Source: Deltaproteobacteria bacterium (GTDB lineage: Bacteria; Desulfobacterota_E; Deferrimicrobia; Deferrimicrobiales; Deferrimicrobiaceae). Taken from it: a stretch of DNA of 5,335 bases. The stretch covers positions 1 to 5,335 of the forward strand of contig JAMDBZ010000005.1 of the NCBI GenBank assembly GCA_023488945.1. Reading direction: 5' to 3'. This document shows, in pieces, positions 1-4,121 of this stretch. The stretch's first letter is position 1, and the number at the start of each line of letters is the position of its first letter. Both the position numbers and the translations under genes were made by a program. The notes under the pieces are model-generated. The model was not told the DNA's origin. It did no database searches and saw only the letters and a program-made list of their open reading frames with translations.

Positions 1-465
1 GAGGATCAGCAGCCGGGGATTGTTCATCATGGCCCGCGCCAGGCCCAGCCGCTGTTTCATGCCGTGCGAATAGGTCCGGACCGGCCTCGGGTTCCCGGGA
101 TCGAGCCCGACGCGGTCGAGGAGGCGGACCGCCGCATCGTCCGGCAGCACTATGTCATAGAGCCCGGCGAACCAGCGGAGGTAGTCCGTCGCGCTCATCC
201 AGTCGTAGAAACCGCCCTGTTCCGGCAACACCCCGATCGCGCGATGCAGGTCGGACCGCCGCCGGACGGGATCGAGTCCAAGGACCGCGACCTTGCCGGA
301 CGCGGCGGCGCGCAGTCCGGTCACCACCGAGAGCGTCGTGCTCTTCCCCGCTCCGTTTTCCCCCAGCAGCCCGTAGATGTCGCCCTCCCGCATGGACAGA
401 TTGATCCCGTTCAACACCGGCCTCCCCTGGAGGACCAGCTTCAAATCCGCGATTTCGATCGTCAT
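1..465 (-). CDS. ABC transporter ATP-binding protein, ABC-2 exporter type (partial, runs off left edge)
   Basis: This is the nucleotide-binding subunit that would power a separate membrane permease, probably an ABC-2-type exporter. It acts on the cytoplasmic face of the inner membrane. The visible 155 residues hold Walker A GENGAGKST (residues 35-43), a Q-loop glutamine in PEQGG (Q83), and a signature region TYSHGMKQRLGLARAM (131-146). The segment NPRLLIL (149-155) leads into Walker B, whose aspartate/glutamate lies beyond the window. The S-H-G-M-K-Q signature, in place of L-S-G-G-Q, is common in the CcmA/NatA-like ABC-2 ATPases. The start is fixed by an excellent Shine-Dalgarno, GAAGGAGG, 5-6 bases upstream. 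The gene follows the PepSY gene by 81 bases on the same strand, so co-transcription is likely but not certain. The permease would be expected beyond the left edge. The substrate is unknown. Confidence 0.95.
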   Translation of the reverse strand, partial: MTIEIADLKLVLQGRPVLNGINLSMREGDIYGLLGENGAGKSTTLSVVTGLRAAASGKVAVLGLDPVRRRSDLHRAIGVLPEQGGFYDWMSATDYLRWFAGLYDIVLPDDAAVRLLDRVGLDPGNPRPVRTYSHGMKQRLGLARAMMNNPRLLIL

Positions 466-480
466 GGGAACCTCCTTCGG

Positions 481-502
481 CGGGACGATCCGGCCCGTCC
501 CG
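481..502 (-). repeat. Inverted repeat between the PepSY and ABC genes
   Basis: CGGGACG (481-487) and CGTCCCG (496-502) form a perfect 7-bp stem with an 8-base loop in the 81-base gap between the two minus-strand genes. No T-rich tract follows on the minus strand. The sequence runs straight into the Shine-Dalgarno of the ABC gene, so it does not look like an intrinsic terminator. It could be an mRNA processing or stability hairpin, or chance in GC-rich DNA. Confidence 0.35.
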
Positions 503-546
503 GCGGATTGCGTTGCCCTCAATGCCGCGCGGATTTCGACATCCGC

Positions 547-906
547 TCACTCCTCGCGTTCCGATTCTCCCTCGTGTTCTCCGGACGCGCCGTCGCGGTC
601 GGCCTGGACGCTCAGGACCTTCCCGCTGAGGGAGTCCACCTTGACATCCATCGTCTTGTCGCCCCTGGCGACCTCCACTCCATAGACGAGGGCCCCGTTT
701 TCATCCTCCAGTTCGGCCCGGATCGCCTTCCCCTGGACATGTTGCTCGGCGGCCGTGGTCGCCTGGAGCAGGCTGACCTTGGCGCCGGCCAGTGCCGTCG
801 CCTCGTCTCGTTCCCCGTTGTTCCCCCGGCCCGCGGATGCCAGCGAGCCGGCCAGCAAGATAACCGTTGCGAGTGCGCCGAACAGCGCCAACCTGTGACT
901 GCCCAT
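547..906 (-). CDS. Secreted PepSY-domain protein
   Basis: This small exported protein of 119 residues has an N-terminal signal peptide: a basic start (MGSHR), a hydrophobic core at about residues 6-21, and an A-x-A-like cleavage site SLASA near residue 25. Residues about 42-102 read as one PepSY domain. An amphipathic helix (AKVSLLQATTAAEQHVQGK) leads to a strand region with the typical Y-x-V-E-V and D-x-x-S-G-K-V elements (YGVEVARGD, VDSLSGKVLSVQAD). The C-terminal tail (about 103-119) is strongly acidic. PepSY proteins are periplasmic or membrane-linked, and many are encoded next to two-component systems or envelope-stress genes; their exact activity is usually unknown. The start is supported by CAGGAGG upstream with good spacing. 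A two-component-type tandem box lies upstream and an ABC transporter ATPase gene follows, which suggests an envelope-stress or efflux role. That role is inference. Confidence 0.88.
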   Translation of the reverse strand: MGSHRLALFGALATVILLAGSLASAGRGNNGERDEATALAGAKVSLLQATTAAEQHVQGKAIRAELEDENGALVYGVEVARGDKTMDVKVDSLSGKVLSVQADRDGASGEHEGESEREE

Positions 907-963
907 GATTCGCCTCCTGGATTTTCTCGTTCCGGCGGGCCGGATCGTCCTGCCGTGGGATCG

Positions 964-969
964 AGTCTA
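964..969 (-). promoter_or_regulatory. Possible -10 element for the PepSY gene
   Basis: On the minus strand this reads TAGACT, matching four of six bases of TATAAT. It sits 10 bases downstream of the CTTAAG tandem box and about 58 bases before the PepSY start codon. There is no good -35 hexamer at the right distance. That would suit a promoter needing a bound activator, but the -10 match alone is weak. Confidence 0.35.
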
Positions 970-979
970 CGGGGCGAAG

Positions 980-998
980 CTTAAGGCAGACTTAAGGC
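980..998 (-). promoter_or_regulatory. Tandem CTTAAG-N5-CTTAAG box, OmpR/PmrA-type response-regulator site
   Basis: CTTAAG occurs at 980-985 and 991-996, separated by five bases (GCAGA). The repeat extends to CTTAAGGC at 980-987 and 991-998. This gives an 11-bp period, one helical turn. OmpR/PhoB-family regulators bind such direct repeats, and the layout fits the published PmrA/BasR and QseB-type box (YTTAAK-N5-YTTAAK) exactly. It lies about 74-92 bases upstream of the PepSY start, immediately before a weak -10 candidate. No response-regulator gene is visible in the window, so the partner protein is unknown. Confidence 0.6.
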
Positions 999-1088
999 GG
1001 GGAAGAACGTGCGGGAAGCGGTCGTCGGAAGATCGGGGGTCTTCTCGGAGATCCGTCAAGAGACCGATGGGCTTCCTTGTCCGGGATT

Positions 1089-1108
1089 CGCCGTTCCAGG
1101 AAACGGCG
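1089..1108 (-). repeat. GC-rich inverted repeat downstream of the lipoprotein gene
   Basis: CGCCGTT (1089-1095) and AACGGCG (1102-1108) form a perfect 7-bp stem with a 6-base loop, about 40 bases past the lipoprotein stop codon. The location suits a transcription terminator for that gene. However, the minus strand continues with AATCCCGG, not a T-run, so a classical intrinsic terminator is not supported. It may be a U-less hairpin or a 3' end stabiliser. The rest of the 240-base gap (907-1146) holds only the PepSY regulatory elements. Confidence 0.35.
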
Positions 1109-1146
1109 CCTCCACGGGGGCGGCGGGCGGGCGGAAAGTTTCCTCC

Positions 1147-1497
1147 CTATTTGTATTTGATCGCCACGACGACGATGTCGTAGATGGGTGTTATCGACTG
1201 GCTGGTGTCGAGAGAGGAGACGTCCGTCCCCGCATACTTCCTGGGAAGAAGGATGATCGCGTCCGCCCCGATGGCCTTCGCCTTTTCCACGATCCGGGCC
1301 ATCGCATTCCATTGGTCCGCGGTGCGAAGCTGGGCGAGCTCCACATAGGGGCGGGCCGGCGGATTCCCCCGGTACACGTCCAGCGCGCTGGTCGGGGGAT
1401 AGGCGGGCCTGAACATCGCGGTTTGAACCGCATATCCGCACCCGGTCGATACGAGGGAGAGCAATGCGGCCAACAGGGTCAGTCTCGCGGTTTTCAT
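1147..1497 (-). CDS. Small predicted lipoprotein, family not recognised
   Basis: This 116-residue protein starts MKTARLTLLAALLSLVSTGC, a short basic and hydrophobic leader ending in a lipobox-like S-T-G-C with Cys20 as the probable lipidated residue. Serine at -3 is less usual than leucine. Gly21 follows the cysteine, so there is no aspartate +2 retention signal. The mature part has a Pro/Tyr-rich start (about 30-50). A compact alpha/beta domain follows, with PYVELAQLRT, a helix, then AKAIGADAIILLP (73-85) and a C-terminal strand YDIVVVAIKYK. The A-x-x-x-G-A-D-A-I-I pattern recalls small envelope proteins of the YbjQ/RcsF/DUF4156 kind, but only as a fold-level impression. The start was chosen over upstream in-frame methionines because AAAGGAG precedes it and it restores a proper signal sequence. 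It probably has its own promoter in the 126-base gap upstream. Confidence 0.85.
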   Translation of the reverse strand: MKTARLTLLAALLSLVSTGCGYAVQTAMFRPAYPPTSALDVYRGNPPARPYVELAQLRTADQWNAMARIVEKAKAIGADAIILLPRKYAGTDVSSLDTSQSITPIYDIVVVAIKYK

Positions 1498-1572
1498 GAC
1501 TGGCTCCTTTCCCTTCGATGCGAGCGCTCCCCGGTCGGGTCTTGTGCCCGGGCGGGGCGGATCCATGGAACA

Positions 1573-1593
1573 GGATCCCATGATATGAGATCC
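1573..1593. promoter_or_regulatory. Imperfect palindrome over the lipoprotein promoter
   Basis: GGATC-C-CAT-GAT-ATG-A-GATCC is a 21-bp dyad in which eight of ten positions in each arm pair. It overlaps the candidate -10 element (1580-1585) of the minus-strand lipoprotein gene, a position typical of a repressor operator. A second GGATCC sits at 1559-1564, so a 9-10-bp near-direct repeat (GGATCCATG / GGATCCCATG) is also present. The binding protein is unknown. Confidence 0.4.
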
Positions 1594-1608
1594 CCTGCGA
1601 GGAGACAA
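1580..1608 (-). promoter_or_regulatory. Sigma-70-like promoter for the lipoprotein gene
   Basis: On the minus strand TTGTCT (1608-1603) matches TTGACA at four of six positions. After exactly 17 bases, TATCAT (1585-1580) matches TATAAT at five of six. Transcription would start near 1573, giving a leader of about 75 bases before the lipoprotein ATG. The promoter lies just past the end of the DUF1634 gene, so the lipoprotein need not depend on the TSUP operon. Confidence 0.5.
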
Positions 1609-1623
1609 CCGGTCACCGGCCGA

Positions 1624-2001
1624 TCACGGGCCTGCCCCCGCAAGGCCGTACAGGAGGGCCGCGAGGACGATCAGGGTCACGACGATGTAGGTGCGATCCT
1701 TTTGCAGGGCGAAGGCGACCACGGAAAAGGCCACCCGGGCCACCGGGGTGGCGATCAGGAGCAGGAGCCCGAGCTGGATCAGCCCGCGACCGTCCGGTCG
1801 AAAGGCCTCCGCGACGATCCCGGACACGTGGCGCAGTTCCGCGGGCTCCCCGTGAAAAACCCGGTAATCGGGGAATGCGGATCCGTGGCGGGCCAGGTGG
1901 ATCGTTCCTCCGGCCAGGACCACCGCGGCCGCAAGGATGACCCCCGCCCGCAACAGGATCCCCACGACTTGCTCCACACGTTTGTCGGTCCATGCGCGCA
2001 T
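1624..2001 (-). CDS. DUF1634 family membrane protein, partner of the TSUP permease
   Basis: This integral inner-membrane protein of 125 residues has three predicted membrane segments: about 12-35 (GILLRAGVILAAAVVLAG), 74-98 and 104-122. Between the first two is a loop carrying the DYRVFHGEPAELR region. The stretch LLLIATPVARVAFSVVAFALQ (80-100) followed by KDRTYIVVTLIVLAALL is characteristic of DUF1634. Genes of this family very often sit directly beside TauE/SafE-type permeases and are thought to work with them, although no biochemical role is established. The start lies 14 bases after the permease stop codon, so the two are almost certainly co-transcribed and probably translationally coupled. 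The upstream GGGG is a weak ribosome site, consistent with coupling. The length is normal for the family, and no defect is visible. Confidence 0.9.
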   Translation of the reverse strand: MRAWTDKRVEQVVGILLRAGVILAAAVVLAGGTIHLARHGSAFPDYRVFHGEPAELRHVSGIVAEAFRPDGRGLIQLGLLLLIATPVARVAFSVVAFALQKDRTYIVVTLIVLAALLYGLAGAGP

Positions 2002-2015
2002 GCGCGAACCCCGGC

Positions 2016-2852
2016 TCAGAGCCTTCCCGTCAGCCCGTTATAGATCAGCTCGATCCCGAGAGCCAGGATGACCAGGCTGAAGACGATGCGCAGGATCCGG
2101 GTCCGCGCGCTTCCCAGCACCTTCGCCCCCAGCATGGAGCCCGGAAGCACCCCCAGCATCACCGCCATGGCCAGGCCCGGGGCGATGTATCCGCGGGCCA
2201 GGTACACCCCGGCGCTTGCGGCGGCCGTCACGCCAATCATGAAATTGCTGGTGGTCGTGGAGACCTTGAACGGGATGCGCATGATCTGGTCCATGGCGAG
2301 CACCTTGACGGCTCCCGATCCGATCCCGAGCAAGCCGGAGAGCGCCCCCGCCACGAACATCAGGCCGAATCCGCCCGGCACGTTGTGGACATGGTAGGAC
2401 CGCAGGCCTTGAGGCGTCGGGTAGTCGGCATCCATCCTCAGGCGGACGGCCAACGGGTCGGGACGATCAGCATCCGGCCGTTCCGGCCGGCGACGGTTCG
2501 ACAGGTAGGCCGAGTGGAAGAGAACGACTCCAAAAACCACCGCGATCGCGGAAGGGGAGATCCTCGCCGCCAGGAAAGCGCCTGCCAGCGCCCCGATGGT
2601 TGTCGCGACCTCCAGGAACATCCCGATCCGGATGTTGGAGTACCCCTCCTTGACGTAGGCGGCGGCGGCCCCGGAGGAGGTGGCGATGACCGAGACGAGG
2701 GAGGCGCCGATGGCGTACCGGATGTCGACCCCGAACCACAGGGCCAGGAGCGGCACGATGACGACGCCGCCCCCCAGGCCGGTCAGGGAGCCGACGAATC
2801 CCGCCGCCAGAGAGCCCAGCCAGACGAGCAAGGAGAATTCGAGGTTGTTCAT
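2016..2852 (-). CDS. TSUP family permease (sulfite exporter TauE/SafE type)
   Basis: This inner-membrane transporter has 278 residues, normal for the TauE/SafE (DUF81) family. The family moves sulfite, sulfoacetate, sulfonates, thiosulfate or other small anions; the substrate here is not readable. The two homologous halves are visible. The first starts with GSLTGLGGGVVIVPLLAL (21-38) and the second with GALSGLLGIGSGAVKVLAM (169-187), each a Gly-rich reentrant-type motif. The later GVLPGSMLGAKV (234-245) is also typical. A hydrophilic, proline- and arginine-rich loop (about 119-158) joins the halves. The start at MNNLEFSLLV was preferred to upstream in-frame ATGs because GGAGGGGGAG precedes it and upstream residues are charged and unlike the family. 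The gene is divergent from the ArsR operon, and its DUF1634 partner follows. Control by that ArsR is possible but not shown. Confidence 0.93.
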   Translation of the reverse strand: MNNLEFSLLVWLGSLAAGFVGSLTGLGGGVVIVPLLALWFGVDIRYAIGASLVSVIATSSGAAAAYVKEGYSNIRIGMFLEVATTIGALAGAFLAARISPSAIAVVFGVVLFHSAYLSNRRRPERPDADRPDPLAVRLRMDADYPTPQGLRSYHVHNVPGGFGLMFVAGALSGLLGIGSGAVKVLAMDQIMRIPFKVSTTTSNFMIGVTAAASAGVYLARGYIAPGLAMAVMLGVLPGSMLGAKVLGSARTRILRIVFSLVILALGIELIYNGLTGRL

Positions 2853-2882
2853 GGGCCGCTCCCCCTCCGATTTCCGGACATA

Positions 2883-2904
2883 CGATGCCGTATCCGCGGC
2901 ATCG
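2883..2904. promoter_or_regulatory. Perfect 8-bp inverted repeat before the TSUP gene
   Basis: CGATGCCG (2883-2890) and CGGCATCG (2897-2904) are perfect inverted copies separated by TATCCG. The element lies 31-52 bases upstream of the TSUP start codon. No T-run follows in either direction, so it is unlikely to be a terminator. It could be a DNA operator near the TSUP promoter or a hairpin in its leader RNA. It is unlike the AT-rich dyad at the arsR promoter, so the same ArsR dimer is not an obvious ligand. Confidence 0.5.
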
Positions 2905-2963
2905 GTTGTTCGATCCACCCAGCGTCGCCGGACAGGGAGGAACGTTATGGCGTGATGGATGGA

Positions 2964-2992
2964 GGAGGAAACCGAAAGCGCCGGCTTCCTCC
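2964..2992 (-). promoter_or_regulatory. Strong predicted RNA hairpin in the TSUP upstream region
   Basis: GGAGGAA (2964-2970) pairs with TTCCTCC (2986-2992), and CCG (2972-2974) pairs with CGG (2982-2984), around a 7-base loop. The single unpaired position (2971/2985) is A with C in a plus-strand RNA but G with U in a minus-strand RNA. The minus transcript therefore forms an unbroken 11-bp stem. That asymmetry favours a structured leader of the TSUP transcript, provided transcription starts beyond 2992. No known riboswitch was recognised and no clear TSUP promoter hexamers were found in the region. Confidence 0.4.
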
Positions 2993-3087
2993 GTCGGTGA
3001 CCGGCTGTGGCGCACTTTCCTTGCTTCGTTCGTCTCTTCGGGGAAATCCGTGGTCTGGCCTTCGATTTCCGGTCGCAGTGCAACGTC

Positions 3088-3118
3088 TTGCCTTTTGCGG
3101 CATCTCATGCGATATAAG
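3088..3118 (+). promoter_or_regulatory. Candidate promoter of the arsR operon
   Basis: TATAAG (3113-3118) matches the -10 consensus at five of six bases and lies in a short AT-rich island in otherwise GC-rich DNA. TTGCCT (3088-3093) is the best -35 candidate, but the 19-base spacer is long. Such stretched spacers are tolerated in some metal-regulated promoters. Transcription would begin about 22 bases before the arsR start codon. The -10 lies inside the dyad at 3112-3131, so a bound repressor would block polymerase. Confidence 0.5.
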
Positions 3119-3131
3119 AACATTCTAATAT
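3112..3131. promoter_or_regulatory. ArsR-type operator: 20-bp AT-rich dyad
   Basis: ATAT-A-AGAA-CA-TTCT-A-ATAT is a symmetric element in which all eight positions of ATAT and AGAA pair with TTCT and ATAT across a central CA. The form resembles the AT-rich imperfect dyads (12-2-12 type, with GAA/TTC cores) bound by ArsR/SmtB repressors. It covers the -10 and probable start site of the arsR operon, as expected for negative autoregulation. A further ATTCTA (3130-3135) repeats the one at 3122-3127 with an 8-bp period and could be an extra half-site. Confidence 0.65.
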
Positions 3132-3147
3132 TCTATGTGGAGGAGAT

Positions 3148-3504
3148 ATGGACGCCGAGCGCGCGTACGAATGGGCCGATCTGCTGAAAGCCTTTGCCCA
3201 TCCGACTCGACTGCAGATCCTGGACGAGTTGCGCAAGGGGACGCGGTGCGTGACGGACATGGAGGAGATCCTTCCCGTCACCCAGGTGAACATCTCCCAG
3301 CACCTGACGGTGCTCCGCAACGCGAAGCTCGTGGATTTCGCCCAGGACGGAGCGCTGCGCTGCTACTACCTGAGCCGCCCGAAGCTGGCCGAGGGCGTGC
3401 TGGCGCTGCTCGCCGCAGACCACCCCGTGGTCCGGAAGACCAAGGAGCAGATCGACCGGGAGAAGGCCAAGGGCGAGAAGGAGAAGGTGGCGGCCCGTGG
3501 CTGA
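3148..3504 (+). CDS. ArsR-family winged-helix transcriptional repressor
   Basis: This cytoplasmic dimeric DNA-binding repressor of 118 residues has the full ArsR/SmtB fold signature. It shows KAFAHPTRLQILDEL (15-28), TDMEEIL (36-42), the recognition helix region TQVNISQHLTVLRNAKLV (45-62), and the wing QDGALRCYYLS (66-76). The C-terminal tail (about 97-116) is a highly charged lysine/glutamate helix. The only cysteines are Cys34, at the site where arsenic sensors carry their C-x-C, and Cys72 in the wing. A classical ELCVCDL site is absent, as is the Cys in the ILC position of BigR/SqrR-type sulfide sensors. The inducer is therefore uncertain: thiol-reactive, metal(loid) or none of these. GGAGGAG a few bases upstream fixes the start. 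The gene leads an overlapping operon and has a dyad operator over its promoter. Confidence 0.93.
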   Translation: MDAERAYEWADLLKAFAHPTRLQILDELRKGTRCVTDMEEILPVTQVNISQHLTVLRNAKLVDFAQDGALRCYYLSRPKLAEGVLALLAADHPVVRKTKEQIDREKAKGEKEKVAARG

Positions 3505-3793
3505 GAGCGCGCCGATCCCGCTGCTGGAACACGAGCCGTCGGAGGCACCCGTATTCACGGCGGCCAACCTGCTGGAGGCGGCGGCGCTTTTGGCCTTGGG
3601 GGCCGCCATCGGAAAGCCGGTGGTTTGCCTGGCCCATACCACGAACGCCATGGCGACGCGCGGGGAGGATTTCGAGAAGGGGGGAAAGGCGGGGCTCGAG
3701 GAAGCCCTGTCGGTCTGCGCCTTGACCCTCAGAGCGGCGCTGGAGCATGCAGCGCAAGAAGCGACACGAAAAGGAGGCGGAAGAAAAACATGA
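3497..3793 (+). CDS. Small protein resembling a much shortened nucleoside phosphorylase
   Basis: This 98-residue protein starts at GTG, 8 bases inside the end of arsR, with AAGGTGG six bases upstream. Its stop overlaps the next start by ATGA, so it is embedded in the operon. Residues 25-83 (LLEAAALLALGAAIGKPVVCLAHTTNAM and a following E-D-F-E-K-G and helix) resemble the C-terminal part of the nucleoside phosphorylase family. There the E-A-A-A-L glutamate (here E27) is the ribose-contacting residue of the M-E-x-A motif. The first 20 residues (IPLLEHEPSEAPVF) resemble the extreme N-terminus of some phosphorylases of this group. The intervening phosphate- and base-binding core, well over 100 residues in full-length members, is absent. 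It may be an in-frame deletion remnant or a reduced protein with a new role. The family match is from memory and needs a search. Confidence 0.6.
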   Translation: MAESAPIPLLEHEPSEAPVFTAANLLEAAALLALGAAIGKPVVCLAHTTNAMATRGEDFEKGGKAGLEEALSVCALTLRAALEHAAQEATRKGGGRKT

Positions 3794-4110
3794 GACTGGC
3801 GATCGTCATCTCGCAGACCAACCCGGAGGTGGTGTTCAACGCCCTCCGGCTGGCGAACTTCAGCCGGAAGGAGGGGGACGGCGTGAACGTGTTTCTGCTT
3901 GCGGAAGGGGTGGAGCGGGACCGGATCGACGATCCGAAGTTCGACGTCCGCGGACAGGCCGAAAGCTTCCTCCAGGCGGGGGGCCGGATTCTCGCGTGCG
4001 GGACGTGCCTGAAACTCAGGAACTCCTCCGGGTCGGAGTTGTGCCCTCTTTCCACGATGAAGGACCTCCACACGCTGATCCGCGAGGCGGACCGCGTCGT
4101 GACGTTCTGA
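3790..4110 (+). CDS. DsrE-family protein (DsrE/F-like, cysteine-bearing)
   Basis: This small cytoplasmic alpha/beta protein has 106 residues, the normal length for single-domain DsrE/YchN-like proteins. The start MRLAIVISQTNPEVVFNALRLA gives the first strand and helix, and DGVNVFLLAEGV (30-41) the second strand. The loop AGGRILACGTCLKLRN (63-78) carries the conserved C-G-T-C pair (Cys70, Cys73), followed by SELCPLSTMKDLHTLI with Cys85. VVTF forms the last strand. In studied relatives (DsrE, TusD) a single cysteine of this region carries persulfide sulfur in relay to a partner. Here three cysteines are present, so persulfide handling or thiol binding is plausible but inferred. ATG was chosen because it sits in an ATGA overlap with the previous gene and restores the family N-terminus. 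AAGGAGG lies about 12 bases upstream, a rather long spacing. Confidence 0.9.
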   Translation: MRLAIVISQTNPEVVFNALRLANFSRKEGDGVNVFLLAEGVERDRIDDPKFDVRGQAESFLQAGGRILACGTCLKLRNSSGSELCPLSTMKDLHTLIREADRVVTF

Positions 4111-4121
4111 CGGCGGGAAGG

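Noticed and set aside
64..984. Plus-strand open frame across the ABC and PepSY genes
   Set aside because: The minus strand shows Walker A, signature and PepSY features with good ribosome sites. The plus frame is arginine/proline-rich with no family resemblance.
1089..1108. Intrinsic terminator for the lipoprotein gene
   Set aside because: The stem is good but neither strand has a following T-run, so it was kept only as an inverted repeat.
1992..3128. Long plus-strand open frame opposite the TSUP gene
   Set aside because: Its translation is low-complexity, rich in Arg, Pro, Asp, Gln and His without any domain, typical of the antisense of a GC-rich gene. The opposite strand encodes an unmistakable TSUP permease.
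2853..3147. Known riboswitch in the TSUP leader
   Set aside because: Hairpins are present, but I could not match the conserved core of any class I know, such as SAM, cyclic-di-GMP, fluoride or molybdenum cofactor.
2885..3187. Small plus-strand open frame in the divergent intergenic region
   Set aside because: It lacks a ribosome binding site, overlaps the arsR start in another frame, spans the operator and shows no domain.
3148..3504. Assignment of the repressor as BigR/SqrR, which would have fitted the TSUP neighbour
   Set aside because: The cysteine in the I-L-C helix position is replaced by aspartate (ILDEL), and no cysteine occurs in the C-terminal helix.
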